From the NCBI RefSeq assembly GCF_042659445.1, contig NZ_JBHSSR010000013.1: a DNA stretch of 64,000 bases. The stretch is one strand, 5' to 3'. Source of the stretch: Macrococcoides epidermidis. GTDB lineage: Bacteria; Bacillota; Bacilli; Staphylococcales; Staphylococcaceae. Shown here piece after piece: positions 42,821 to 53,002 of this stretch (position 1 is the first letter of the stretch; each line of letters begins with the position of its first letter). A program made the translations under genes and the position numbers. The notes under the pieces were generated by a model. That model searched no databases. It was not told the origin of the DNA and was given only the letters and a program-made list of their open reading frames with translations.

Positions 42821-45502
42821 ATGAAAAACACATATCAACTATTCTTACATGATTTAAAAAATATTAAACGCGCTCCCAGTTTCATCATCTTACTCATCGG
42901 ATTATCAATCTTGCCATCATTTTATGCATGGTTTAATTTGAAGTCATCATGGGATCCATATTCCAATACGAAGTATCTCCAAGTGGCAGTCATCAATCAT
43001 GACATCGGTGCCGAAGTAAAAGGAAAAGAAGTCAATGTTGGTAACCAACTTGTAAACTCTCTACGTCAAAACGATAAATTTAACTGGCAGTTTAAAGATG
43101 ATTTGAAAGATGCCAATCACAAATTGCGTATGGGTGAATATTACGCGATTATTCACATTCCAAAAGACTTCTCTAAAGATATGACAAGTATATTTCATAA
43201 AAAACCAAAACGTGCTCATATCGATTATAAAGTGAATCAAAAAATTAATGCGATTGCACCTAAAATGACCAATGCAGGAGCTACGGCCATTACAGAATCA
43301 TTAAACGAAAAGTTTGTAGACGCTGCCACAAAAGCACTATTACAGGAAAGTAATCGTGCTGGTATCAAAATAGAGGAACAGATTCCACTTTATCATAAAA
43401 TTGAGAATGCAGTATTCGATGCTGAACGTGCACTTCCAGATATCGAAAGATTTAGAAAAGCTGTGATTAAAATCGATGAACATCAAGATGATATTTCAAA
43501 ATATGCTGATGAATTCTACAGTTTAAATCAATATCGTGACAAACTGAATGGTGGTGCTGACAAAATTATTACAGCAAATCAGCATGCATCAGATATCAAT
43601 GCATTAGGTCAAATGATCGTTAAGCTTAATAATAATTTGCCGCGCATTGAAAATGCTTTACAGAGAGCGAATACAATTGAACAAAAATTTCCGGAAATTA
43701 ATAATGCGGTCCAACAAGGTATTGAAGCTACCACTAAAGCACAACAGGTTTTAAATCAATCCCAAAATGCTATGCCTAAAGTCCATAATAAGATTAATAC
43801 AGCTCAGGAAATTAATAAAAAAGGACAAGAAAAGTTAAGTACGGTCGATATTAAACCTGCTCACACCGCACTTCAAAACGGACTTGGCGCACTCTCAACA
43901 TTAACCGGCGAACAAGCAAATACAACACTGGAAATGTTAGATCAATTGAATGAACTTGCAGCACAAAAGCCAGGAGCAACTGAGACACTGACAAAAAATT
44001 TAACAGTATATCAGGATAATATTAATCAAGCGATTCGTTTCAATAATGAATTAATTCGTATTATGAATGACGTTAATGATTTAGGATTTAATACAACTTC
44101 GATTTCAAATGAATTGAGTAACGTTAACCAGTCACTCGATGCGCTCAATAAAACAATTTCAAATGCTATATCACAATCTAAGTCAAATCAAGCTGTTAAT
44201 ATCAATAAGGAAGCGATTAATTCAGCACGAACTGCACTTAAAGATTTGAGTACGTTCGCTAATACCACAATGCCGGATATTTTTGATCGAGGACTATCAA
44301 ACCTAAGTGGTGACCTGGATTCGATTTCACAAAAATTAAACACAGCTCAGTCGTTTGCTAATAAAGTCGACGAGATATTAAATGAAGCATCACGCATTAC
44401 AAGTGAAGCGAACACAACATTGAATCAAATTAATCAACAACTTCCATCTCTGGAACAACGCTTTAAACAAATTAATCACACAGCACAGACAAATTATCCG
44501 TTATTCAAATCCAAAATTGGTCAGGCCAGTAATTTTGTACAATCTGATTTACCAAGTGTATTGAGCGACCTGGAACGTCTTAGTAACTTTGCTGAAAACG
44601 ACTTACCTGGAGTGTTAAATAAATATGATAATACATCAAAATTATTAAAGAACAATCTTCCAGGTGCGCAAGATGGTATTCATGAGCTCGCTCAATTTGC
44701 ACGTGATGAGTTACCTGCTATCGAAAAAGATATACAAAAATCTGCTAAAAAACTAAGAAGTTTTGATCATAAAGATACTTTAAATAAGCTTGTGAGCTTG
44801 CTGAAAAATGATATGAAAAATCAATCTGATTATTTTGCTAAACCTATTCAACTTGATGAAACTCAAGTATTTCCAATACCTAATTACGGTTCTGCTAGTG
44901 CACCGTTCTATACAGCATTAGCACTTTGGGTAGGAGCGTTACTATGTGGTAACTTACTTACTACTGAATTAAAAGATCCGGCGATTAAAGACAAGTTTAG
45001 TTTGCGTGAAATATATCTTGGCCGAATGATTTTATTCCTTCTAATCAGTATCGCCCAGGCAATAATCGTCGTACTTGGGAACTTGTTTATTTTAGATGCG
45101 TATGCTAAGCATCCTATCTATAATGTGATATTTGCCATTCTCGTTGGACTTGCTTTTACCGTTATCGTCTATACGCTTGTAAGTTTACTTGGTAATATCG
45201 GTAAAGCAGTTGCCATCATTATTATGGTATTACAAATTGCCGGTGGAGGTGGCACATTCCCTGTTCAAGTTACACCATTGTTCTTCCAGCGTATACATCC
45301 GTTCCTGCCATTTACTTACGCTGTAGACTTACTGAGAGAAGCTGTAGGTGGTATCACCCCTGAACTGACATGGTCAAAACTTGGATTTTTATATTTGATA
45401 ACAGCCATTATTTTTGCGTTCGGTTTAGCAATGAAACCTAGATTTGAACCTATTAAGAAAGGATTCTATTCTCGAAGTCAGGCGAGTAACTTAGTAGAAT
45501 AA
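42821..45502 (+). CDS. YhgE/Pip domain membrane protein
   Basis: An 893-residue protein. One N-terminal membrane segment (near 20-38) is followed by YhgE/Pip N-domain features (SFYAWFNLKSSWDPY), a very long Asn/Gln/Ala-rich coiled-coil region (about 190-680) and five C-terminal membrane segments resembling ABC-2 exporters (GGGGTFPVQVTPLFFQ near 810). The same plan is seen in EsaA-like and Pip phage-receptor proteins. It is not near ESX/T7SS genes here, so its role is open. It forms an independent unit after the thi operon. Confidence 0.85.
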   Translation: MKNTYQLFLHDLKNIKRAPSFIILLIGLSILPSFYAWFNLKSSWDPYSNTKYLQVAVINHDIGAEVKGKEVNVGNQLVNSLRQNDKFNWQFKDDLKDANHKLRMGEYYAIIHIPKDFSKDMTSIFHKKPKRAHIDYKVNQKINAIAPKMTNAGATAITESLNEKFVDAATKALLQESNRAGIKIEEQIPLYHKIENAVFDAERALPDIERFRKAVIKIDEHQDDISKYADEFYSLNQYRDKLNGGADKIITANQHASDINALGQMIVKLNNNLPRIENALQRANTIEQKFPEINNAVQQGIEATTKAQQVLNQSQNAMPKVHNKINTAQEINKKGQEKLSTVDIKPAHTALQNGLGALSTLTGEQANTTLEMLDQLNELAAQKPGATETLTKNLTVYQDNINQAIRFNNELIRIMNDVNDLGFNTTSISNELSNVNQSLDALNKTISNAISQSKSNQAVNINKEAINSARTALKDLSTFANTTMPDIFDRGLSNLSGDLDSISQKLNTAQSFANKVDEILNEASRITSEANTTLNQINQQLPSLEQRFKQINHTAQTNYPLFKSKIGQASNFVQSDLPSVLSDLERLSNFAENDLPGVLNKYDNTSKLLKNNLPGAQDGIHELAQFARDELPAIEKDIQKSAKKLRSFDHKDTLNKLVSLLKNDMKNQSDYFAKPIQLDETQVFPIPNYGSASAPFYTALALWVGALLCGNLLTTELKDPAIKDKFSLREIYLGRMILFLLISIAQAIIVVLGNLFILDAYAKHPIYNVIFAILVGLAFTVIVYTLVSLLGNIGKAVAIIIMVLQIAGGGGTFPVQVTPLFFQRIHPFLPFTYAVDLLREAVGGITPELTWSKLGFLYLITAIIFAFGLAMKPRFEPIKKGFYSRSQASNLVE

Positions 45503-45566
45503 GCACCCTATTATTTTTAAAATATTGTTGATATAATGGCTTTACATGATTAAAGGAGTTTTTCAA

Positions 45567-46400
45567 ATGAATTATCAGGATAACTTATTATTCAAGACAT
45601 TCATTACAATAGTGGGATCGTTTCTTATTGCATTTGCGTTTAATGTCTTCTTATTACCTAATGATGTATTGAGCAGTGGAATCGGTGGACTTGCTTTACT
45701 ATTAAATAAATTATTGCATGTCGATGCAGGTCTGTTAAACCTTTTATTAAACCTGCCTTTATTGATACTTGGATTTATGAAATTAAATAAATCTGTAATG
45801 TACAATACAATACTTAGTGTCATTGTTGTTTCATTTTTCCTTACTGTCATTCCAACAGAAAGCATCGCAAATGAACTTTTTGTAAATGTGATTTTTGGGG
45901 GTGTAATCGTCGGTATCGGTGTAGGCATCATTCTAAAATATTCTGGTACTACAGGCGGCATGGATATCGTTGCGATGATTATCAGTCAAAATAGCAATAT
46001 ATCTATCGGTCTCATTATGACGATTCTTAATGGCATTATTATTATTTGTTCAGGTTTCTTATTTGATTGGAACCTCGCATTGATGACTTTACTTTCAATA
46101 TATATTACCGGCAAGACTGTTGATACAATCTTTACATCTAATATTAAACTAACCGTTAATATTATCACTTCAAACTATGAAGGTGTTAGACAAGGACTGA
46201 TTGATGAGATCTATCGTGGTATAACAGTGACAGATGTTTATGGCGGTTATTCTAACGATAAAAAACACATGATTACAATGGTGCTCACACGTTATGAATT
46301 ACCTAATGTCATCAAAATCGCTAAAACCCATGATGAAAATTGTTTTATCAATGTTTATGAAACAACCGAAGTGCATGGAAATTTTGCACGTAATCAATAA
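45567..46400 (+). CDS. YitT-family membrane protein with DUF2179 domain
   Basis: A 277-residue protein with six hydrophobic segments (GIGGLALLLNKLL near 37, GGMDIVAMIISQ near 131) followed by a soluble DUF2179-like domain (GITVTDVYGGYSNDKKHMIT near 218). The family is common in Firmicutes; transport is assumed, but no substrate is established. The start ATG 45567 follows AAAGGAG by eight bases. It is a single gene ended by a strong hairpin. Confidence 0.85.
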   Translation: MNYQDNLLFKTFITIVGSFLIAFAFNVFLLPNDVLSSGIGGLALLLNKLLHVDAGLLNLLLNLPLLILGFMKLNKSVMYNTILSVIVVSFFLTVIPTESIANELFVNVIFGGVIVGIGVGIILKYSGTTGGMDIVAMIISQNSNISIGLIMTILNGIIIICSGFLFDWNLALMTLLSIYITGKTVDTIFTSNIKLTVNIITSNYEGVRQGLIDEIYRGITVTDVYGGYSNDKKHMITMVLTRYELPNVIKIAKTHDENCFINVYETTEVHGNFARNQ

Positions 46401-46405
46401 AAAAC

Positions 46406-46439
46406 AAAGCACACTGTATTCATTTACAGTGTGCTTTTG
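46406..46439. terminator. terminator between YitT and the esterase gene
   Basis: AAAGCACACTGTA pairs with TACAGTGTGCTTT over a six-base loop, with flanking A and T runs. It can serve both converging genes. Confidence 0.88.
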
Positions 46440-47338
46440 TGTTCATCTATTATACTTTTAAAAAATTTCATCTCATCTAAAGTACATTGCTTCGCATTCG
46501 ATCTTCTAATATCCATTTGAAAGTTATGTTGGGCAAAAAAGTCACCTTTACCATACTCTCTGTATATCGTTTTAATACCACTTCTTCTTAAATCAATGAG
46601 TATATCCGGAGCTTTACCCACAAGTAAATCGTTTACACTACTCGCTACGAAAGTTGGCGGAAATCGTTTATTGATAAATGGTTCACAGTTAATTTCGCTT
46701 TGTTTCATGTGAAAATCTTTACCAACATAATCTTCCATTAATCCTCTCACCATAAAGCGTGTAAATGACTTTTTCTTTGCAATCGCTATATCGATTGCAT
46801 TAAAGAAACCACAGTTAATCGCAATACCTGACACTTTGACTTGTGGCAACTTCATCTGAAAAAGTTGGTGATATTCAGGATTAGTAAGTATCGTTACATA
46901 CTGTGCCATAATTTGAGCACCCGCTGAATCTCCTATCATAAATAACTGGTTAATATCTAAATTGTACTGTTCATAGTTTTCATGTAACCAGTGCATACAT
47001 TCATTAAGCTGGACAATTGGTGTAGGATATTTCAGCTTTGGTGCTAAGTCATAATCATAACTTATTACAGCAAAGCCATGCGACGCGAGGGTCATGCAAT
47101 ATGCTTCATATGTTTCTTTTGTAGAATAAACATATCCCCCACCATGAATATTAACAATGATTGGATAACGTTCCTTCCGATGATACGGATAATAAATATT
47201 CAGCGTGGCATTCTGTTTACGATTGCTATAGACAACATCTTTTGTAGCTCGAATCCCTTCAGGTTTCTGATTAAAAATATCTTTATATTGATCCATTACC
47301 TTTATAAATGTGTTAAATAACATTGATTGCATCGTCAC
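46424..47338 (-). CDS. alpha/beta hydrolase (hormone-sensitive-lipase-type esterase)
   Basis: A 304-residue hydrolase with the oxyanion HGGGYVYS motif near 70 and nucleophile GDSAGAQ near 146. The likely Asp is in ASSVNDLLVG near 240 and the His in QHNF near 272. This is the HSL/esterase pattern acting on short acyl esters. It lies 13 bp after mnhG and may be transcribed with the antiporter operon. GTG 47338 is preferred as the start, eight bases after GGAG. Confidence 0.8.
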   Translation of the reverse strand: MTMQSMLFNTFIKVMDQYKDIFNQKPEGIRATKDVVYSNRKQNATLNIYYPYHRKERYPIIVNIHGGGYVYSTKETYEAYCMTLASHGFAVISYDYDLAPKLKYPTPIVQLNECMHWLHENYEQYNLDINQLFMIGDSAGAQIMAQYVTILTNPEYHQLFQMKLPQVKVSGIAINCGFFNAIDIAIAKKKSFTRFMVRGLMEDYVGKDFHMKQSEINCEPFINKRFPPTFVASSVNDLLVGKAPDILIDLRRSGIKTIYREYGKGDFFAQHNFQMDIRRSNAKQCTLDEMKFFKSIIDEHKSTL

Positions 47339-47351
47339 GCTTGTCACTCCA

Positions 47352-47747
47352 TTATTTATCTTTTAATAACGCGTTGTCCTTAGAAGTTTTCTTTTGAGTA
47401 GGCAGCAAATCATTTAAATGCTTACCTTTTGAACCTTCGACTTTCATCTCTACACCACTATTATACGCAGCACGTGTAATGAGATGTCCAGCGACAGGAC
47501 TTGTTAAATATAAGAAAAATATACCGAGCAACAACCGAAAGCTCACATAACCATCATTGACGATAAAATAAACAAAAACACCGATTAACGTAAGTAATAC
47601 AGCAAGTGTGGAGCTTTTTGTCGCTGCATGACTTCGTGTATAAACATCTTTAAATATCAATATGCCTATTGCGCTAATAAGTGCCATAATACTACCTACA
47701 AAAATAACAATCGAAAGAATAAGATTGATGCTATCGTTTACGTTCAA
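47352..47747 (-). CDS. mnhG: Na+/H+ antiporter subunit MnhG
   Basis: A small membrane subunit with three helices (LILSIVIFVGSIMALISAIG near 9, KSSTLAVLLTLIGVFVYF near 44, LTSPVAGHLITRAAY near 82). The start is TTG 47747, eight bases after GAGG. It overlaps mnhF by 17 bases. The C-terminal tail is basic and hydrophilic. It is the last of seven mnh genes. Confidence 0.92.
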   Translation of the reverse strand: MNVNDSINLILSIVIFVGSIMALISAIGILIFKDVYTRSHAATKSSTLAVLLTLIGVFVYFIVNDGYVSFRLLLGIFFLYLTSPVAGHLITRAAYNSGVEMKVEGSKGKHLNDLLPTQKKTSKDNALLKDK

Positions 47748-48009
47748 AGATAACACCTCGCTCGATAAATCTTGATGTTGCGATTGTACTGATAAACGAC
47801 AATACACCAATAATTAAAATCGCTTCTAAGAATAGCGTCGTATCCATGATTAAACATATAATACTCACACTTGACATGACCATCGCACCAATACTATCGA
47901 AAGCTACTACTCTATCCGGTAAAGAAGGTCCAGCAATAACACGATATAACACTATCATTATAGCAATACCATATATTACGAGTGCAGCTTGAATCAGTAT
48001 CATATTCAT
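47731..48009 (-). CDS. mnhF: Na+/H+ antiporter subunit MnhF
   Basis: A 92-residue three-helix subunit with the family segments RVIAGPSLPDRVVAFDSIGA near 23 and EAILIIGVLSFISTIATSRF near 62. AGGAGAAAC precedes the ATG. It overlaps mnhE by four bases. Confidence 0.94.
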   Translation of the reverse strand: MNMILIQAALVIYGIAIMIVLYRVIAGPSLPDRVVAFDSIGAMVMSSVSIICLIMDTTLFLEAILIIGVLSFISTIATSRFIERGVIFERKR

Positions 48010-48491
48010 GTTTCTCCTACCTCCTTAATAACGCGTTCATAGCGTTTAATAGATTTTAATAATTTCATATTTTCTGATGGTGTCGCATGCAATGTATGAA
48101 TAAATAATTTCTGATTATCATGTGATAAACGAAGCACTACTGAACCTGGTGTTAATATAATCAGCATCATTAAACTTGTAATTTCCCAGTTCTTCTTCAT
48201 TGATGTATTATATGTGACAACCCCCGGAGCAATCTTATGCGGAATAAATAAGATGTGATACATCGTTGAAAGACTTGAGCTCATCAGTTCATAGTTGAAG
48301 ATTACAACAAGCTTTAATAAAATCATTAACTTCCATAAATAAAACTGATGTCCGAAAAAGCGATGTATGATGTAGAGAATTATAATACCGATTAAATATC
48401 CTTTTATAAACGTCGATAAATAGATTTGATCTTCATCAACCATAAGCACCCAAATCATAGCAATAAATAAATTTAATACAACCTGTGCGAT
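48006..48491 (-). CDS. mnhE: Na+/H+ antiporter subunit MnhE, apparently starting at a non-AUG codon
   Basis: A subunit with the MnhE segments FYLWKLMILLKLVVIFNYEL and LTPGSVVLRLSHDNQKLFIHTL. The first ATG in frame (48458) would cut the usual first 11 residues (AQVVLNLFIA) and has no ribosome site. Between the upstream in-frame TGA and that ATG there is no ATG, GTG or TTG. A GGGAGG site lies five and eight bases before ATT 48494 and ATC 48491. Starting at ATC gives 161 residues, the usual MnhE length. Confidence 0.85.
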   Translation of the reverse strand: MAQVVLNLFIAMIWVLMVDEDQIYLSTFIKGYLIGIIILYIIHRFFGHQFYLWKLMILLKLVVIFNYELMSSSLSTMYHILFIPHKIAPGVVTYNTSMKKNWEITSLMMLIILTPGSVVLRLSHDNQKLFIHTLHATPSENMKLLKSIKRYERVIKEVGET

Positions 48492-48495
48492 AATC

Positions 48496-49962
48496 TTATC
48501 CTCCCATCATGACATTTTCTATATATCGATCGTAATGAATTGCTGATAAATGTTGTTGTAATGGTGCAGCAAAAATAGAAATCATACATGTGATGACTAA
48601 AACCACGCCAATGACAGTCAACTTCTTACTATATGGTTTATTTAATGCATGTCTTTGTGCATCGGTCAGCTGAACACAAGATCCATCCTCTTCTCCAAAG
48701 AACAATGTGATAAACATACGCATCATCGCAAACATTCCTACGAAAGTCCCAATAACCATTACTATTGCATAACCTAGTGGATGCGCATCCATACCAGCTT
48801 GCAGTATCAATAATTTCCCCGGAAATCCTCCTGTAAACGGCATTCCTCCTATCGCAAATACAAAAAATAGCACAATAATGGCGGTAGCTTTAGCATGATA
48901 AAATAATCCTTGTTTATATTTCATATTGATAAGGCCAAATCTTTTTACGATGAGACCTGCTAAAAGAAATAAACATGATTTCACCAACATATCATTTAAC
49001 GTATACATCACTGCACCATCTATACCTTTTTGACTAAATGTAGAAATACCATAATAGATGATTCCTATAGATAAAATAATCTGATAACAAAACATCAATT
49101 TAATTTCTTTATATTTAATAACGCCTAACATACCGATAATGACTGTAGCAGTAGCCATATACAAAATAATCGATGACAACATGGATTGATAAGGTACAAA
49201 GATTACTGTCGTTGTTCTTATCATCGCATAGACGCCTACCTTAGTTAATAGCGCCGCAAAGACTGCACCAATTTCGTAAGACAACACACTATAAGATCTC
49301 GGCAACCATATAAATACCAATAATGCTGATTTTAAACTGAATACTACGACAAATAATAATACGATGACGGCATGCTCAGGAACAAATCCAGCTTCCTGCA
49401 TTCGCATTCCTAAATGAGCGAAATTTAATGTACCATATACGCGATACAAAATGCCTATTCCAATCAGAAATACCCATGAACCAATTAAATTTAATACAAC
49501 GTACGTAATACTCGCCTTAAACTGATATTTTTTCTTACCGACAACAATTAATATAAACGATGACAGTAACATGACTTCAAACATTACAAATAGATTAAAG
49601 ATATCCGCAGTTAGGAAAGAACCATTTACACCAGCAAGAATAAATAAAATAAAAGGTACTGTTAAGTCTTTGAGTTGGTTAATATATTGGAAATATAGCA
49701 CAACAATCACTACAACGATACTCACAATAACGAACAACAAACTCATAAGATCCCCATAAAGCTGGATGCCGTATGGTGCACTATAACCACCTAAACTTAA
49801 AATAATAGGTTTTTTTATAGATGAATAAGCTAAGACAATAGTAGTAATTAAACTTATAGATAATGTAGCAATAGCAATGGTATATATTCTTTTGTCCTTT
49901 AAATACGTAAATACACCCAATAATATAGGAATCAATACAGGTACAATCAATAAATTACTCAT
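48496..49962 (-). CDS. mnhD: Na+/H+ antiporter subunit MnhD
   Basis: A 488-residue, 14-helix protein of the NuoN/MrpD proton-translocating type. The helix with FNLFVMFEVMLLSSFILIVV near 121 carries the conserved Glu, and SALLVFIWLPRSY near 210 carries a conserved region. Together with MnhA it forms the ion pathway. It overlaps mnhC by eight bases. Confidence 0.95.
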   Translation of the reverse strand: MSNLLIVPVLIPILLGVFTYLKDKRIYTIAIATLSISLITTIVLAYSSIKKPIILSLGGYSAPYGIQLYGDLMSLLFVIVSIVVVIVVLYFQYINQLKDLTVPFILFILAGVNGSFLTADIFNLFVMFEVMLLSSFILIVVGKKKYQFKASITYVVLNLIGSWVFLIGIGILYRVYGTLNFAHLGMRMQEAGFVPEHAVIVLLFVVVFSLKSALLVFIWLPRSYSVLSYEIGAVFAALLTKVGVYAMIRTTTVIFVPYQSMLSSIILYMATATVIIGMLGVIKYKEIKLMFCYQIILSIGIIYYGISTFSQKGIDGAVMYTLNDMLVKSCLFLLAGLIVKRFGLINMKYKQGLFYHAKATAIIVLFFVFAIGGMPFTGGFPGKLLILQAGMDAHPLGYAIVMVIGTFVGMFAMMRMFITLFFGEEDGSCVQLTDAQRHALNKPYSKKLTVIGVVLVITCMISIFAAPLQQHLSAIHYDRYIENVMMGG

Positions 49963-50281
49963 CTGTACCTCCTAAACTATCAACTTGATTATCTTTATTC
50001 ATTTGATAGTTTCTATATACTAAAACTAACAACAATGCGGTTGTGGCAAAACTAATGACAATAGCTGTTAAGATTAAAGCTTGTGGCAATGCATCTACAT
50101 CTGGGTTATTCTTTTCTACAAAAGGTAAATCCGTCCCTGGAAATGACATTGATATTAAATATAAATGTGCTGCATGGCTTAATATGCTTGTCCCTAATAC
50201 AACACGTATTAAATTTTTAGATAACACAAGATTTACACCAACATATACTAAGGTTGCAGTAATAATGGTAAGTATCGTCAT
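49955..50281 (-). CDS. mnhC: Na+/H+ antiporter subunit MnhC
   Basis: A 108-residue NuoK-like three-helix subunit (GTSILSHAAHLYLISM near 29, DALPQALILTAIVISFA near 62). It starts in an ATGA overlap with mnhB, showing translational coupling. Confidence 0.95.
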   Translation of the reverse strand: MTILTIITATLVYVGVNLVLSKNLIRVVLGTSILSHAAHLYLISMSFPGTDLPFVEKNNPDVDALPQALILTAIVISFATTALLLVLVYRNYQMNKDNQVDSLGGTDE

Positions 50282-50703
50282 TTAATATCACCACTAATCG
50301 ATAATAATATCGTCATTATCACTCCGACAACCGTTAATAATATGCCAAATTCAAATAATGTAACGCTTGATAAATGAACTTCGTTCAATATTGGTAAGTG
50401 AATGTATATATCTTCATGATTTAAAAATGCATGTCCAAAGAATATAGGTGCAACCATAACAAATAATGAAATAATAATACCTATCGAGATGAGTTTATGA
50501 AATTCGAATGGAAGTAATTTTCTTATCCGTTTAGCATCAAACGTCAGAAACATTAATATAAATGCCGAACTAAAGACCAAGCCTCCAATGAAACCACCAC
50601 CTGGTGCATTATGTCCATTGAAAAAGATATAGAAGCCGAATGTTAATATAATTACTATTACTATTTTAGAAATACTCTCAAGTAACAAATCATTTTCCCT
50701 CAT
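50278..50703 (-). CDS. mnhB: Na+/H+ antiporter subunit MnhB
   Basis: A 141-residue four-helix subunit with the typical FNGHNAPGGGFIGGLVFSSA stretch near 28. AAGGAG precedes the ATG by six bases. It overlaps the end of mnhA by 14 bases. Confidence 0.95.
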   Translation of the reverse strand: MRENDLLLESISKIVIVIILTFGFYIFFNGHNAPGGGFIGGLVFSSAFILMFLTFDAKRIRKLLPFEFHKLISIGIIISLFVMVAPIFFGHAFLNHEDIYIHLPILNEVHLSSVTLFEFGILLTVVGVIMTILLSISGDIK

Positions 50704-52990
50704 GTGTAGCTCCTTTCTTTAATATTGTATATATTCCAAATCCAACAATCATAATTACAACACCCTCGAGCATCGTATCAAACGCGCGGAAATCACCTAA
50801 GATTGCATTAACGACATTTTTTGCACCTACTAACTGGTAACTATTATTATAGTAAGCAGAGATAGTCGCAAATGAATCCATTTGATTGCTTCGAATCATG
50901 ATTAAAAAGATGATGGTAGCAATGGAGAAAGCTATACCATGTCTAAATACTTTATATATCAATGAAGATGTTTCTTTCTTTAGATTCGGTAAATGATAGA
51001 AACATGCTAAGAACAACACCGTTGTAATTGTTTCGATAACAAGTTGTGTTAATGCTAAATCAGGTGCTTTCAGTTCCATAAATAAGATAGATACACCATA
51101 GCCTACCAATCCAGTGAGCACTACCGCAGTCATTCTGCTTTTCACAACTAATAATCCTAATGCACTAATAATCATAATTAATCCGATAATCATCGTAAAT
51201 ATAGTAATTTCATATTTTATCGACCATTTTATATCCATAGTCATTAATAAGTTAGGTAATATTAAGATGATAATAAAGAGATATACGTATAACGCATAAA
51301 CATTTAAAGTCCCCCTCATTACCAATGATAAAATCTTAGTTGAGACGTTATCTTTTGTTCTACCTATAAAGTCGTACACTTTGTTTAATGACACATCGTT
51401 AAACTTATCGTAAATTTTACGATACACGCCAGTATATAAAACTATAAAACCAGCAGCGAAAATGAACATCGTTATAAATAATGGCGGTGTAAAGCCATGC
51501 CAAGCAGTAATATGCTTAAGCTTTAATGCTGATTGCTCTTGTGCAATGGGTTGTATCAAATGATGCTGGATAATGTTTGGAATAAAGAAAATAGAAATGG
51601 TTGCGAACGTTAAAATAATACTGCTCATATATATGAGTGGTTGTTGTGCTTTTATCTTTATTGATTGCTTACCCATAAATGGTCTGATTATTAATACGAA
51701 AGAATAAATAAAAGTACCTATACTCCCCAGAATAGCGATGATTAATAATATAAGTAAACTCAAATGTGCATCGTTGATTTCATATAATGCTGTGATAAAC
51801 AGCTCTTTAGATAAGAAACCACTTAAAAAAGGTAATCCTGCCATCGAGACAGCTGAAATAAGCATCGTAGCAAATACAATAGGTAATTGCTGTCTCAGGC
51901 CAGACAATTGATTCATATCACGTGTACCTGTTGCTAAATCTATAATACCTGTGCCCATAAAGAGCGTTGCTTTATAACAGGCATGACTTAATATAAGAAG
52001 GATTAAAGCGCTGTACGCTGTACCTCTCACTCCTTCTGAAATCACCGTATGGGGTAATGCAATCACGCCTATGAGTACAACCATCATACCTAGCTGACTA
52101 ATTGTCGAGTATGCCAGCAAGGCTTTCATATCATGCTTTGAAATAGCAATAAAACTTCCGATAAACATCGTCAAAATACCAACTGAAATGATCACTCCTG
52201 TAAGCATATGATTACCACTATAAACAGGTAACAATTTAATTAATAAATATATTCCTGCTTTAACCATTGTTGCCGAATGCAGCAATGCACTGACTGGTGT
52301 CGGTGCCTCCATTGCGTCAGGTAGCCAAATATGGAAAGGAAATTGTGCAGATTTACTAAAAGCACCCATAAAAATTAATGTCATACTCATGATAAATAAT
52401 GGATGATTGGTAAGTTCAGTTTGAGTTAATATGTCATCAATCTGTGCAGTACCAGCAATATGATTTAAGGTTAACAGGCCAACAAGCATTAGGCTTCCAC
52501 CTAAGATGGTAATAACAAATGATTTTAAAGCACCCAGATAAGAAGTTTTTTTAGTAAAGTGAAATGAAATAAGCAGAAATGAAGCTACGCTCGTTAGTTC
52601 CCAGAAAAAATACAATATAATCGTATTATTTGCTAGAACTACGCCGTACATCGCAATAATAAAAAGGATGAGACTACTATAAAAATATGTATGTCTTGCA
52701 TATTTTTTCATATAAAAAATACTATAGAAGAGAACAAGGATACTGATCATTGAAATGACTACAAAGAAAAAGTAGGACACAGCATCAACTTTTAATGAGA
52801 ACATAAGTCCCGCTTCAGGTATCCATGAAAACGTATTTGCTGTATGCTTTGGTGTTATCATCATAAGAATCATCGCAATAACGGGATATAGTAAAGCGAC
52901 AATTGCAGTGAATGGTTTTGCTAAATGCTTCTGAAATAATTGTATGAACAATATCATACAAACACCGAGTAAAATAATATTAAAAAGCAT
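50690..52990 (-). CDS. mnhA: Na+/H+ antiporter subunit MnhA
   Basis: The large NuoL-like subunit, 766 residues, about 19 helices. The proton-channel core has FFWELTSVASFLLI near 127 with the key Glu, FHIWLPDAMEAPTPVSALLH near 221 and a Lys in SKEL near 379. A C-terminal MrpA-specific domain (GYGVSILFMELKAPDLALTQ near 660) follows. It heads mnhABCDEFG. The Mrp complex exchanges cytoplasmic Na+ for H+, supporting pH and salt tolerance. Confidence 0.96.
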   Translation of the reverse strand: MLFNIILLGVCMILFIQLFQKHLAKPFTAIVALLYPVIAMILMMITPKHTANTFSWIPEAGLMFSLKVDAVSYFFFVVISMISILVLFYSIFYMKKYARHTYFYSSLILFIIAMYGVVLANNTIILYFFWELTSVASFLLISFHFTKKTSYLGALKSFVITILGGSLMLVGLLTLNHIAGTAQIDDILTQTELTNHPLFIMSMTLIFMGAFSKSAQFPFHIWLPDAMEAPTPVSALLHSATMVKAGIYLLIKLLPVYSGNHMLTGVIISVGILTMFIGSFIAISKHDMKALLAYSTISQLGMMVVLIGVIALPHTVISEGVRGTAYSALILLILSHACYKATLFMGTGIIDLATGTRDMNQLSGLRQQLPIVFATMLISAVSMAGLPFLSGFLSKELFITALYEINDAHLSLLILLIIAILGSIGTFIYSFVLIIRPFMGKQSIKIKAQQPLIYMSSIILTFATISIFFIPNIIQHHLIQPIAQEQSALKLKHITAWHGFTPPLFITMFIFAAGFIVLYTGVYRKIYDKFNDVSLNKVYDFIGRTKDNVSTKILSLVMRGTLNVYALYVYLFIIILILPNLLMTMDIKWSIKYEITIFTMIIGLIMIISALGLLVVKSRMTAVVLTGLVGYGVSILFMELKAPDLALTQLVIETITTVLFLACFYHLPNLKKETSSLIYKVFRHGIAFSIATIIFLIMIRSNQMDSFATISAYYNNSYQLVGAKNVVNAILGDFRAFDTMLEGVVIMIVGFGIYTILKKGATHEGK

Positions 52991-53002
52991 CGTTCACATC
53001 CT

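Noticed and set aside
42821..45502. YhgE/Pip protein as EsaA of a type VII secretion locus
   Set aside because: The architecture is similar but no essB, essC, esxA or other secretion genes are nearby.
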